A DNA stretch of 35,049 bases. Origin: an uncultured Verrucomicrobia subdivision 3 bacterium. Its GTDB lineage: Bacteria > Verrucomicrobiota > Verrucomicrobiia > Limisphaerales > UBA11358. The translations under genes were made by a program, and so were the position numbers. The stretch covers positions 1-35,049 of the forward strand of contig CAISEZ010000059.1 of assembly GCA_903884535.1 (NCBI GenBank), read 5' to 3'. The notes beneath the pieces were generated by a model, which was not told the DNA's origin, made no database searches, and saw nothing but the letters and a program-made list of their open reading frames with translations. Shown piece after piece: positions 1 to 8,359 of this stretch; position 1 is the stretch's first letter, and the number at the start of each line of letters is the position of its first letter.

Positions 1-5
1 AAGAA

Positions 6-80
6 TGGCGACCCTACCGGGAATCGAACCCGGGCTATCTCCGTGAAAGGGAGATGTCCTAACCGCTAGACCATAGGGTC
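6..80 (-). tRNA. tRNA-Glu (anticodon TTC), CCA encoded
   Basis: Read on the minus strand, the sequence folds as a complete tRNA cloverleaf. The acceptor arms are GACCCTA and TAGGGTC, followed by discriminator G and a genome-encoded CCA (positions 8-6). The anticodon arm is TCTCC-CTTTCAC-GGAGA, giving anticodon TTC, which reads GAA/GAG glutamate codons. The T arm is CCGGG-TTCGATT-CCCGG. The 5' end is at 80 and the mature 3' end at 6. A good promoter lies just upstream (94-121). Confidence 0.97.
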
Positions 81-93
81 GCAAAGGGCGTGC

Positions 94-121
94 AATATAA
101 CCATTCAAACGCGCTTGTCAC
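94..121 (-). promoter_or_regulatory. Sigma70-type promoter of the tRNA-Glu gene
   Basis: On the minus strand a -35 box GTGACA (121-116, five of six consensus bases) and a -10 box TATATT (99-94) are separated by 16 nt. The -10 box ends 13 nt before the tRNA 5' end, so transcription should start a few bases upstream of the mature tRNA. The stretch after the -10 is GC-rich (GCACGCCC), which is typical of stable-RNA promoters under stringent control. That regulatory reading is inference. Confidence 0.6.
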
Positions 122-176
122 GCGGAAATTCACGTTTGCCTCGGTTCATTTTTTCGCGTAGCTTGTGCCTCTTTGC

Positions 177-1046
177 ATGAAAATTTTCATTGATGGCAAA
201 TTATGCAGCGAACAGGACGCCAAAGTGTCCGTGTTCGATCACGGCCTGCTTTACGGCGACGGCATTTTTGAGGGCATCCGCATTTACAATGGCCGCGTGT
301 TCAAATTGAAGGAACATATTGACCGGCTGTTTTATTCCGCCAAGGCGATTTTGTTGGACATTCCGATGTCGCACGCGGAATTGATGAAGGCCACGGTGGA
401 CACGTGTCGCGCGAATGATCTGCGCGTCGGCTACATCCGGCTGATCGTCACGCGGGGTGTGGGCACGCTCGGCTTGAATCCGCGCAGTTGCAAAAATCCG
501 TCGGTCATCATCATAGCCAACACCATCCAGGTTTATCCGGCGGAACTTTACGCGCACGGCATGAGCATTGTGACGGTGCCGACCGTTCGTAATTTGCACA
601 GCGCGCTGAATCCGGCGATCAAATCGCTGAATTATCTCAACAACATCCTCGCCAAAATCGAGGCGAACAATGCCGGCGTGGAAGAGGCCGTCATGCTGAA
701 CTCCGAAGGTTTCGTCGCCGAATGCACGGCGGATAATTTATTTATTTTGAAAAATGGCGCGCTGCTCACGCCGCCGCTTTCGGCGGGCGCGCTTTACGGC
801 ATCACGCGTGGAACGGTGATGGAACTCGCGGAAAAAGCCGCCCTCAAAGTTTCGGAGCCGAACCTGACGCGCTACGATTTATTCAATGCGGACGAATGTT
901 TCCTGACCGGCACGGGTGCGGAAATCATGCCCGTGGTGAAGATTGACGGCCGGGTGATCGGCACCGGCCAGCCCGGTCCGCTCACGCGCAAGCTGGTCGA
1001 GGAATACCACGCCTTGACCAATTCAACCGGCGAGCCGATATATTAA
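177..1046 (+). CDS. ilvE: Branched-chain amino acid aminotransferase (class IV PLP enzyme)
   Basis: The protein is 289 aa and belongs to the fold-type IV PLP aminotransferases. These transfer the amino group between glutamate and the keto acids of leucine, isoleucine and valine. The N-terminal MKIFIDGK, the FDHGLLYGDGIFEGIR block, the catalytic lysine in AIKSLNYLNN (K149) and the EAVMLNSEG-FVAECTADN cofactor region are all present and correctly spaced. I start at the ATG at 177 because MKIFIDGK is where family members begin. An in-frame GTG at 165 would add only four residues. D-amino-acid transaminase or aminodeoxychorismate lyase are alternative members of the fold, but the overall pattern fits IlvE best. 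mcsA follows after 3 nt. Confidence 0.85.
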   Translation: MKIFIDGKLCSEQDAKVSVFDHGLLYGDGIFEGIRIYNGRVFKLKEHIDRLFYSAKAILLDIPMSHAELMKATVDTCRANDLRVGYIRLIVTRGVGTLGLNPRSCKNPSVIIIANTIQVYPAELYAHGMSIVTVPTVRNLHSALNPAIKSLNYLNNILAKIEANNAGVEEAVMLNSEGFVAECTADNLFILKNGALLTPPLSAGALYGITRGTVMELAEKAALKVSEPNLTRYDLFNADECFLTGTGAEIMPVVKIDGRVIGTGQPGPLTRKLVEEYHALTNSTGEPIY

Positions 1047-1049
1047 TAC

Positions 1050-1574
1050 ATGAGCGCAAAAAAAATCTGTTCCGTCTGCAAAGAAAAACCGGCCACGGTT
1101 TTCCTGACGAACATTTCCGCCGACAACAAAGTCCAGGCAATGGATTTGTGCGATGATTGCGCCAAGGCCAAGGGCGTGAACGACCCGGCGAGTTTTGCGA
1201 TGGCGGATTTGATGCTCGGTCTCGGCGCAGCGCAGGGCTTGGACACGGCGGCCGGCGGCACCGAGTTGAAATGTCCGCGCTGCGGATTTTCGCAGGCGGA
1301 TTTCAAGAAGTCCGGCCGGCTCGGCTGCCCGGAATGTTACCGCACGTTCGCGGAAGGATTGTCCGGCCTGCTCAAGACCATGCACAAAGGCGTGCGCCAT
1401 GTCGGCAAGGCGCCGGAAGCGCTGCGGCAGACACGCGAAAATGTGGACCGTTTGAAAACCCTCCAGAAAAAACTGGCCAAGGCGGTCGAGGAAGAAAATT
1501 ACGAGGCGGCCGCGGCGTTGCGCGATGAAATCAAATCCATGAGCAGTCCGTCCACGGCCAAAACACCGCGATGA
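1050..1574 (+). CDS. mcsA: McsA-like activator of protein-arginine kinase (zinc-finger, UVR motif)
   Basis: The protein is 174 aa. It has four CXXC pairs (CSVC, CDDC, CPRC, CPEC), as expected for the zinc-binding part of McsA. A C-terminal UvrB/UvrC (UVR) motif follows, with the LAKAVEEENYEAAAALRDEI helix pair (about residues 135-165). In Bacillus McsA binds and activates the arginine kinase McsB and helps ClpC. The stop codon overlaps the mcsB start in an ATGA arrangement, so the two are almost certainly co-translated. The operon partner makes the call firm. Activation of McsB in this organism is inferred from the family. Confidence 0.88.
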   Translation: MSAKKICSVCKEKPATVFLTNISADNKVQAMDLCDDCAKAKGVNDPASFAMADLMLGLGAAQGLDTAAGGTELKCPRCGFSQADFKKSGRLGCPECYRTFAEGLSGLLKTMHKGVRHVGKAPEALRQTRENVDRLKTLQKKLAKAVEEENYEAAAALRDEIKSMSSPSTAKTPR

Positions 1575-2665
1575 AAGACATTCATTCCTTTCTTTGTTCG
1601 CCGGCGGAATCCACGCACCGGCATGGGCCGAACGACCGCATCGTGATGTCCAGCCGCGTGCGGCTGGCGCGCAATCTTCGCGAATCGGCGTTTCCCGGCT
1701 GGGCCAAAAAACCCGAGCGTGTCAAAGTCTGGGAGACCATTCAACCCGCCGTCAGTGCGTTGCCGGAGATGGCGGATTCCTTTGCCGAGGCGATGGATAA
1801 TCTGACCGCTCTGGACAAACAGATTTTGGTGGAGCGCCATTTGATCAGCCGCGAGCACGCGGCGAAAAATGTCGGCAGCGGCGTGGTGTTGAACCACGAC
1901 GAAACCTTCTGCGTGATGATCAACGAGGAAGATCATCTGCGGATGCAGGCATTGCGACCGGGTTTTCAAATCCGCGAAGCATGGCAGGCGGTGGACCGTT
2001 TGGATTCCGGGCTGGAGAAAAAATTGAATTTCGCCTTCGACAACGAGCTGGGTTATTTGACGGCGTGTCCGACAAATCTTGGCACGGGCATCCGCGTCAG
2101 CGCGATGTTGCATTTGCCGGGTCTCGTGCTGGCGGAGCAAATCAATCCGATCGTGCAATCGGTCAATAAACTCGGCCTTGCCGTGCGCGGGCTTTACGGC
2201 GAAGGCACCGAGGCGCTGGGAAATGTTTTTCAGGTTTCCAACCAGATGACGCTGGGAGAAAGTGAAATGGTCATTGTCGAGCGGCTGGAAAAAGTCATGG
2301 CGCAGATCATCGAGCACGAGGAAAATGCGCGGCAGACGTTGCTGGAGAAAAAACCGAAAGTCGTTTTCAACCATATCGGCCGCGCCTACGGCGTGCTGGC
2401 GAATGCGCACAGCATTTCATCCAAGGAAACGATGAACCTGCTTTCACTGATGCGGCTGGGCGTGGACTTGGAATTATTTCCGGGCGCGCATCGCGGCTTG
2501 ATTGACGAATTGTTTCTGATGACGCAGCCGGCGCATCTGCAAAAATCGCTGTCGGATAAATTGTCCGCCGAGGAGCGCGACCTGGTCCGCGCCGACATGG
2601 TGCGCGACCGTTTGAAAAATGTCAGCCGGCCGGTGACCAAGCCGCCGGGCAGCGCGGCTAACTGA
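1571..2665 (+). CDS. mcsB: Protein-arginine kinase McsB
   Basis: The protein is 364 aa, the usual McsB length, and belongs to the ATP:guanido phosphotransferases. It phosphorylates arginine side chains on proteins and so marks them for ClpC/ClpP. Visible motifs are SSRVRLARN (27-35), the guanido-kinase signature NEEDHLR (118-124), the CPTNLGTGIRVS active-site block (166-177) and a C-terminal RDLVRA (336-341). The last matches the RDXXRA phospho-arginine pocket that is specific to McsB and absent from creatine or arginine kinases. Overlap with mcsA and clpC downstream support the role. ctsR, found with these genes in Firmicutes, is not present here. Confidence 0.93.
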   Translation: MKDIHSFLCSPAESTHRHGPNDRIVMSSRVRLARNLRESAFPGWAKKPERVKVWETIQPAVSALPEMADSFAEAMDNLTALDKQILVERHLISREHAAKNVGSGVVLNHDETFCVMINEEDHLRMQALRPGFQIREAWQAVDRLDSGLEKKLNFAFDNELGYLTACPTNLGTGIRVSAMLHLPGLVLAEQINPIVQSVNKLGLAVRGLYGEGTEALGNVFQVSNQMTLGESEMVIVERLEKVMAQIIEHEENARQTLLEKKPKVVFNHIGRAYGVLANAHSISSKETMNLLSLMRLGVDLELFPGAHRGLIDELFLMTQPAHLQKSLSDKLSAEERDLVRADMVRDRLKNVSRPVTKPPGSAAN

Positions 2666-2726
2666 TTCCCGCTGCTTTTTGTTGCGTGGGTTTCCGGCTC
2701 CCGGTTTCCCCGCGCGCGATTTAAAA

Positions 2727-2747
2727 GATCGATGCCGGCCGATCGAT
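2727..2747. promoter_or_regulatory. Dyad-symmetric element upstream of clpC (possible operator)
   Basis: Two copies of GATCGAT flank GCCGGCC. The ATCGAT cores are self-complementary, so the element is also an inverted repeat. It sits about 115-135 nt before the clpC start, in the 195-nt gap after mcsB. It does not resemble the CtsR heptad operator or the CIRCE element. Operator function is a guess based only on symmetry and position. Confidence 0.25.
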
Positions 2748-2770
2748 TCGCGTCTTTCGGAATTATTTTG

Positions 2771-2810
2771 GCGGGCTTGAGGATAAAAAAGCCTGCACTT
2801 TCTGATTTTT
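2771..2810 (+). terminator. Weak hairpin plus T-rich tract between mcsB and clpC
   Basis: GCGGGCTT (2771-2778) can pair with AAGCCTGC (2789-2796) through 8 bp including one G-U wobble, around a 10-nt loop. An interrupted T-rich stretch follows that includes six consecutive Ts. It could be a leaky terminator or attenuator that partly separates mcsAB from clpC transcription. The stem is short and the T tract is displaced, so confidence is low. Confidence 0.35.
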
Positions 2811-2860
2811 TCCTGTTGGCATTGGACAAATCTACCGACTCATAGCAGAATGTTTTAAGT

Positions 2861-5374
2861 ATGAGCGATGAAGCAATGAGCAATTTTACGCCGCGCGCCC
2901 AGCAGGTGCTGGCGTTGGCGCGTAAGGAAGCCGACCGACTGAACCACAATTTCCTCGGCACCGAGCATCTGCTGCTCGGCCTGATCAAATTGGGGCAGGG
3001 CGTCGCCGTCAATGTTCTCACCAAGATGGGACTGGATCTCGAAACCGTTCGCTTGGAGGTCGAGAAACAGGTCGGCACCGGGCCGGATCAGAAAATGATT
3101 GGCAACATCCCTTACACGCCGCGCGTGAAAAAAGTCATCGCGCTGGCGCAGAAGGAGGCGAAAAATCTCAATCACACCTACGTCGGCACGGAGCATTTGC
3201 TGCTCGGGTTACTGCGCGAGGGTGACGGCGTGGCGGCGAAAGTGTTGCGTAGTCTTGACGTGGACATAGAAGTCGCGCGGCAGGAAACTTTGAAGGAACT
3301 GGATCCGAATTTCACCGGCCAGCCCGGTGAAGAACCACAGCCGCCCGGCGAAGCCGCTCCCGAAAAGGCCTCCGCTGGCACGGAGAAGAAGGGCGAGGTT
3401 AAAACGCCGGCGTTGAAAGCATTTGGGCGTGATCTGACGGAAATTTGTCGCAAGGGCGACATGGACCCGGTCATCGGCCGCAAAAATGAAATCGAGCGCG
3501 TCATCCAGATTCTCTGTCGCCGCACCAAAAATAATCCAGTTCTGCTTGGTGAAGCGGGCGTGGGCAAGACGGCTATTGTCGAGGGGCTTGCGCAGGAAAT
3601 TGTCAAAGGCAATGTGCCGGAACTGCTGCTGACCAAGCGCGTCATCACTTTGGATCTTGCGCTGATGGTGGCAGGCACGAAATATCGCGGACAATTTGAA
3701 GAGCGCATCAAAGCGGTGATGGACGAAATTCGTCGCGCCAAAAATGTCATTCTCTTCATTGATGAGCTGCACACGATCGTCGGGGCTGGTTCTGCCGAAG
3801 GCACGATGGATGCGAGCAATATCATCAAACCCGCGTTGTCACGCGGCGAAATGCAATGCGTCGGCGCTACCACCCTTAACGAATATCGCAAATACATCGA
3901 GAAGGACGCCGCGCTCGAACGCCGTTTTCAATCGGTGAAAGTCGAAGCCCCTTCGATTGAAGACGCAATTGAAATTTTGAAAGGCCTGCGCCACAAATAC
4001 GAGGAGCATCACAAGGCGGAATTCACCGATGCTTCCGTGGAAGCGGCCGTGAAATTGTCTGATCGCTATATCACCGACCGGTTTTTGCCGGACAAGGCGA
4101 TTGACGTTTTGGACGAAGCCGGTTCCCGCGCCCGCATCAGCACGATGACACGGCCGCCGGAAATCAAGGCGATGGAAGCCGAGATCGAGGAGATCAAAGG
4201 CAAAAAAGAAAAATCCATCAAGAACCAGGATTTCGAGGGCGCCGCACAGATGCGCGACAAGGAAAAACAGGCCAAGGAAAAAATGGAAACGCTGCTCATA
4301 GAATGGCGCACCAAGGGTGACGAAAAACGCATCAAGGTGGACGAGGAAGAAATTTTGCACGTCGTTTCGAAGTGGACCGGCATTCCGCTTCAGCGCATGG
4401 GTCAGGGCGAGATGCAGCGGCTTCTCACGGTCGAAGTGGAAATGGAAAAAGTCGTCGTCGGCCAGCGCGAAGCGGTGTCATCGCTATGCAAGGCGCTGCG
4501 CCGTTCACGCGCTGACTTGAAAGATCCGCGCCGCCCGATCGGAACTTTTCTTTTGCTCGGCCCAACCGGTGTCGGCAAAACCCTGCTCGCCAAAACGCTC
4601 GCGGAGCAGATGTTCGGCGACACGAAATCGCTCATCCAGCTCGACATGAGCGAATACATGGAGAAGTTCAACGTGTCGCGACTCGTCGGTTCGCCACCGG
4701 GCTACGTTGGCTACGAGGAAGGCGGTCAGCTCACGGAAAAAGTGCGGCGCAATCCGTATTCCGTCGTGCTGTTCGACGAAATCGAAAAGGCGCATCCCGA
4801 CGTGTGGAACATGCTGCTGCAAATTTTGGAGGAAGGAAAATTGACCGACAGCCTCGGTCGCGTCGTGAATTTCCGCAACACGATCATTTTGATGACGTCG
4901 AATGTCGGCTCGGACACGCTGCGGAAATCGTCCACGCTCGGCTTTGCGCCGATCACCGACGAAGCCAGCTACGAAAAAGCGCGCGAACGCGTTTTGGAAG
5001 AGGCCAAGAAAACCTTCCGGCCGGAATTTTTAAACCGCCTCGACGACCTGATTGTGTTCCGCTCGTTCACGAAGCCCGATCTCATTGCCATTTTGAGTCT
5101 GGAAGTCGAAAAGGTTTTGGAGCGGTTACGCAAAAAAAATCTCCGGCTCGAATTGGACGAGAAGGCGAAGGATTTTCTCGTGGAGAAGGGTTACGACCCG
5201 CAATACGGCGCGCGGCCGATGCGCCGCGCGGTCGAGCGATTCTTCGAGGATCCGCTCGCCGAGGAAATTCTCAAGGGCGTGCTGCACGAAGGCGATCTGA
5301 TTTTGGTCACCGCCGACAAGGACAAGCTGATCTTCAATCAAACGGCCGCGACGCCGGATGCCATGTCGAAGTGA
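2861..5374 (+). CDS. clpC: ClpC-type AAA+ unfoldase, ATPase subunit of the Clp protease
   Basis: The protein is 837 aa. It unfolds substrates and feeds them to ClpP. Two Clp_N repeats (about 7-150) each carry GTEHLLLGL. Their glutamates E35 and E111 align with the two phospho-arginine docking glutamates of Bacillus ClpC. Next come D1 with Walker A GEAGVGKT (230-237) and Walker B ILFIDE (297-302), a middle domain with a UVR-like motif (about 443-478) that distinguishes ClpC from ClpA and ClpB, and D2 with Walker A GPTGVGKT (567-574) and the [16 protein letters not shown] block. The ATG at 2876 is an equally plausible start, and no clear Shine-Dalgarno decides. The neighbouring mcsA and mcsB supply the tag this protein should recognise. 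Confidence 0.95.
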   Translation: MSDEAMSNFTPRAQQVLALARKEADRLNHNFLGTEHLLLGLIKLGQGVAVNVLTKMGLDLETVRLEVEKQVGTGPDQKMIGNIPYTPRVKKVIALAQKEAKNLNHTYVGTEHLLLGLLREGDGVAAKVLRSLDVDIEVARQETLKELDPNFTGQPGEEPQPPGEAAPEKASAGTEKKGEVKTPALKAFGRDLTEICRKGDMDPVIGRKNEIERVIQILCRRTKNNPVLLGEAGVGKTAIVEGLAQEIVKGNVPELLLTKRVITLDLALMVAGTKYRGQFEERIKAVMDEIRRAKNVILFIDELHTIVGAGSAEGTMDASNIIKPALSRGEMQCVGATTLNEYRKYIEKDAALERRFQSVKVEAPSIEDAIEILKGLRHKYEEHHKAEFTDASVEAAVKLSDRYITDRFLPDKAIDVLDEAGSRARISTMTRPPEIKAMEAEIEEIKGKKEKSIKNQDFEGAAQMRDKEKQAKEKMETLLIEWRTKGDEKRIKVDEEEILHVVSKWTGIPLQRMGQGEMQRLLTVEVEMEKVVVGQREAVSSLCKALRRSRADLKDPRRPIGTFLLLGPTGVGKTLLAKTLAEQMFGDTKSLIQLDMSEYMEKFNVSRLVGSPPGYVGYEEGGQLTEKVRRNPYSVVLFDEIEKAHPDVWNMLLQILEEGKLTDSLGRVVNFRNTIILMTSNVGSDTLRKSSTLGFAPITDEASYEKARERVLEEAKKTFRPEFLNRLDDLIVFRSFTKPDLIAILSLEVEKVLERLRKKNLRLELDEKAKDFLVEKGYDPQYGARPMRRAVERFFEDPLAEEILKGVLHEGDLILVTADKDKLIFNQTAATPDAMSK

Positions 5375-5390
5375 TCCGAAGTAATTTAAC

Positions 5391-5418
5391 AAGCCGCGTT
5401 GAAAAACGCGGCTTTTTT
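5391..5418 (+). terminator. Rho-independent terminator after clpC
   Basis: A perfect 10-bp stem, AAGCCGCGTT (5391-5400) with AACGCGGCTT (5405-5414), closes a GAAA tetraloop. The T run goes to 5418. It begins 16 nt after the clpC stop codon. Confidence 0.92.
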
Positions 5419-5458
5419 ATTGGCGGAATTTATTCGCTAAATTTACACTGTTGCACAA

Positions 5459-6334
5459 ATGAAAGGCATCATCCTCGCTGGCGGCGCCGGCTCGCGGCTG
5501 TATCCGCTCACGCTCGTGGCGAGCAAGCAGCTGCAGCCGGTTTATGACAAGCCGATGGTTTATTATCCGCTGACGACGCTCATCGAAGGCGGCATTCGCG
5601 AACTGTGCCTAATTTCCACGCCGCAAGACCTGCCGCGCTTCCGGCAACTGCTCGGCGACGGCAGCCGCTTCGGGCTGACGATTGATTATCGCGAGCAGGA
5701 AAAACCGGCGGGCATTGCGCAGGCGTTTCTCATCGCGGAAAGTTTTATTGGCAAAGCCAACGTGACGCTGATTCTCGGCGACAACATTTTTTACGGTGGC
5801 GACACGTTTCAAAATGCGTTTGCCGAATTCAAGTCCGGCGCGACGATTTTTGGCTACCACGTCAACGATCCCGAGCGTTACGGCGTGGTGGAATTTGACG
5901 CGCACGGCAAGGCGGTTTCCATCGAAGAAAAACCCAAGTCGCCCAAGAGCAATTTCGCTGTGCCGGGACTTTATATTTTTGACAACCAGGTCATTGGCAT
6001 CACAAAAAATTTGAAGCCTTCCGCGCGCGGCGAACTGGAGATCACGGCGGTGAATGTCGAGTATTTGCGGCGCGGCGAGTTGCGCGTGCAGCGGCTCAAC
6101 CGCGGTTTTGCGTGGCTGGACGCCGGCACGAGCAGCAGTCTGCACGACGCCAGCGCCTATGTGCAGACGATTGAAAAACGCGCGGGCATCAAGATCGGCT
6201 GTCCGGAAGAAACGTCGTTTCGGCAGAAATTTGTCTCGCTGGCGCAGTTGGAAAAGATTGTCGAGGCGATGCCGCACTGTGAATACCGCAGTTATCTGGA
6301 AAACGAGGTCGTGGCCGAGGCCAAACGCCAATAA
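5459..6334 (+). CDS. rfbA: Glucose-1-phosphate thymidylyltransferase
   Basis: The protein is 291 aa, the typical RmlA length. It makes dTDP-glucose from glucose-1-phosphate and dTTP, the first step towards dTDP-rhamnose and related deoxysugars of surface polysaccharides. The N-terminal nucleotidyltransferase signature ILAGGAGSRLYPLT is intact. LILGDNIFYG, the YGVVEFD region and the EEKPKSPKSNFAVPGLYIFD block characteristic of RmlA follow. It starts about 40 nt after the clpC terminator and begins a three-gene run with 2 nt before the next gene. It could prefer another nucleotide, but the residue pattern is that of RmlA. Confidence 0.94.
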   Translation: MKGIILAGGAGSRLYPLTLVASKQLQPVYDKPMVYYPLTTLIEGGIRELCLISTPQDLPRFRQLLGDGSRFGLTIDYREQEKPAGIAQAFLIAESFIGKANVTLILGDNIFYGGDTFQNAFAEFKSGATIFGYHVNDPERYGVVEFDAHGKAVSIEEKPKSPKSNFAVPGLYIFDNQVIGITKNLKPSARGELEITAVNVEYLRRGELRVQRLNRGFAWLDAGTSSSLHDASAYVQTIEKRAGIKIGCPEETSFRQKFVSLAQLEKIVEAMPHCEYRSYLENEVVAEAKRQ

Positions 6335-6336
6335 TT

Positions 6337-7284
6337 ATGATCTTACTTCTCGGTGCCACCGGCTACATCGGCGAGGCGTTTGCCAAAGAATTGCAGCAAC
6401 GCCAAAAGGAATTTCTTCCGCTGTCGCGCGCGCAGATGGATTACACCCGCTTTGATTTGCTGCTGGAATTTCTCCGCACAAAAAAACCTGCGTTCGTCGT
6501 CAACGCCGCCGGCTACACCGGCAAGCCCAACGTGGACGCGTGCGAACTCGACAAGGCGGGCACGCTCGTGGGCAACACCCTGCTGCCGCAAACCATCGCG
6601 CACGCTTGCGCCGTGGCCGGCATTCCGTGGGGCCACGTTTCGAGCGGCTGCATTTTCAGCGGCGCGAAGGTTTTTGAGAACGGCAAAACGCGCACCGAAA
6701 AAGATTTCACCAAACCGGAATTGCGCGCGCTTGTGGAAAACAATCCGGCGGTGATCCGCGGTTTCACCGAAACGGACACGCCGAATTTTTCCTTTCGCGA
6801 CCAGCCGTGCAGTTTTTACAGCGGCACCAAGGCGCTCGGCGAAGAGGCGATGGCGGGACTTGGCCAGAGCTACGTCTGGCGGCTGCGGATTCCCTTTGAT
6901 GAGTTCGATAACAAGCGGAATTATTTGAGCAAGGTGCAACGATATCCAAAGGTATACGACAACGTGAATTCCATTTCGCACCGCGCCGATTATGTGAAGG
7001 CGTGTCTCGACACGTGGGAACTGCGTGCGCCGTTCGGCATTTACAACGTGACCAATCCCGGCTTTGTGACGACGCGGCATGTGGTGGAAACGCTGGAAAA
7101 AATCCTGAAGCCCAAACATAAATTTGAATACTGGTCGAGCGACGAGGAGTTTTACAAAGTGGCTGCCAAAACGCCGCGCTCAAACTGCGTGATGGATGTT
7201 TCCAAGCTGCTGGCGGCGGGCGTGAAAATCCGCGGCGTCGAGGAAGCGCTTCTGGACTCGCTGAACAATTGGAAAGCGGAGTAA
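6337..7284 (+). CDS. NRS/ER-like nucleotide-4-keto-6-deoxyglucose 3,5-epimerase/4-reductase (RmlD-related SDR)
   Basis: The protein is 315 aa, an extended short-chain dehydrogenase with GATGYIG at the N terminus and catalytic YSGTK (161-165). It resembles ordinary RmlD only distantly. Several blocks match the plant bifunctional epimerase/reductase (NRS/ER, the C-terminal half of RHM): [16 protein letters not shown] (55-70), SGCIFSG with a cysteine at 105 where RmlD has a STDYVF-type motif, ETDTPNFSF, a [16 protein letters not shown]-like block (194-209) and [10 protein letters not shown]. In plants this one enzyme does both the RmlC and RmlD steps. Its position between rfbA and rfbB, with no rfbC, fits that role. 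Many databases would call it simply a sugar nucleotide-binding protein or dTDP-4-dehydrorhamnose reductase. The bifunctional activity is inferred. Confidence 0.75.
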   Translation: MILLLGATGYIGEAFAKELQQRQKEFLPLSRAQMDYTRFDLLLEFLRTKKPAFVVNAAGYTGKPNVDACELDKAGTLVGNTLLPQTIAHACAVAGIPWGHVSSGCIFSGAKVFENGKTRTEKDFTKPELRALVENNPAVIRGFTETDTPNFSFRDQPCSFYSGTKALGEEAMAGLGQSYVWRLRIPFDEFDNKRNYLSKVQRYPKVYDNVNSISHRADYVKACLDTWELRAPFGIYNVTNPGFVTTRHVVETLEKILKPKHKFEYWSSDEEFYKVAAKTPRSNCVMDVSKLLAAGVKIRGVEEALLDSLNNWKAE

Positions 7285-7307
7285 CTTTCAACCTGCAACT
7301 TTCAACC

Positions 7308-8321
7308 ATGAACTTACTCATCACCGGCGGCGCGGGCTTTATCGGCTCCAATTTAATCCACCATGTCATCGACGACACGCGGATCGCCAAGCTCGTTAAT
7401 CTGGACTGCCTGACTTACGCCGGCCGTTTGGAAAATCTGGAAACGGTTGCCCGGCACGCGAAATATATTTTCGAGAAAGTGGATTTGCGCGACAAGGCGG
7501 CGACGCTGCAAGTCGTGGAAAAACACGCCATCACGCACGTCATGCATCTCGCGGCGGAATCGCACGTGGATCGTTCCATTACCGGGCCGGGCGATTTTAT
7601 CACGACGAATATTCTCGGCACCTTTAATTTGCTCGAAGCTTGCCGGGGATTTTGGAACGGCAAATTTGCCGGTAAAAAATTTCATCACGTCTCGACCGAT
7701 GAGGTTTACGGTTCGCTTGGCGCGACCGGGCTGTTCACCGAAACGACGCCTTACGCGCCGAACTCGCCGTATTCCTCGAGCAAGGCATCGTCGGATTTTT
7801 TGGTGCGCGCGTATCATCACACTTACGGCTTACCGACGGTCATCACGAATTGTTCGAACAACTACGGTCCGTTTCAATTTCCGGAAAAATTAATACCGGT
7901 TGTGATCCAAAGCGTGCTCGCGCGCAAAAATGTTCCGGTCTATGGCGACGGCATGAATGTGCGCGACTGGCTTTACGTCCGCGATCATGCGGAGGCGCTG
8001 TGGACGGTGGCGAATCGCGGCGTGCTCGGCGAGACTTACAACATCGGTGGCCACAATGAGTGGGCCAACATCCACATCGTGCAGTTGATCTGCGACACGA
8101 TTGACGAATTCGCGCCGCAGCTCGGCGGCAATTCACGCAAGCTGATCTCGTTTGTCACCGACCGGCCCGGCCACGACCGGCGTTATGCGATTGACGCGGC
8201 GAAGATTCAGCGGGAGCTCGGCTGGACGCCGGCGCATAAATTTGAGGACGGCATCCGCGAAACCATCCGCTGGTATCTCGACAACCAAGCCTGGGTGAGC
8301 GCGGTGACGGCCAAGAAATAA
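7308..8321 (+). CDS. rfbB: dTDP-glucose 4,6-dehydratase
   Basis: The protein is 337 aa. It converts dTDP-glucose to dTDP-4-keto-6-deoxyglucose. The NAD-binding GGAGFIG (7-13), the family-specific catalytic TDE within HVSTDEVYG (T130, D131, E132), YSSSK (155-159) and [17 protein letters not shown] are all present. I place the start at the ATG at 7308 because [13 protein letters not shown] is the normal N terminus. An in-frame TTG at 7269 would overlap the previous gene and add unlike residues. It is the last gene of the deoxysugar group. The plant-like partner raises the possibility that UDP-glucose is also a substrate, but the TDE motif favours dTDP-glucose. Confidence 0.93.
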   Translation: MNLLITGGAGFIGSNLIHHVIDDTRIAKLVNLDCLTYAGRLENLETVARHAKYIFEKVDLRDKAATLQVVEKHAITHVMHLAAESHVDRSITGPGDFITTNILGTFNLLEACRGFWNGKFAGKKFHHVSTDEVYGSLGATGLFTETTPYAPNSPYSSSKASSDFLVRAYHHTYGLPTVITNCSNNYGPFQFPEKLIPVVIQSVLARKNVPVYGDGMNVRDWLYVRDHAEALWTVANRGVLGETYNIGGHNEWANIHIVQLICDTIDEFAPQLGGNSRKLISFVTDRPGHDRRYAIDAAKIQRELGWTPAHKFEDGIRETIRWYLDNQAWVSAVTAKK

Positions 8322-8359
8322 ACTGAACGTGACCGCCGATTTAACGCTCCAAACCACCG

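Noticed and set aside
1499-2410. A 303-codon open frame on the minus strand antisense to mcsB
   Set aside because: The plus strand encodes an intact McsB with all motifs; the antisense translation has no recognisable feature.
2666-2860. CtsR operator or CIRCE element before clpC
   Set aside because: Neither the GGTCAAA-type heptads nor the TTAGCACTC inverted repeat is present; only an unrelated dyad is seen.
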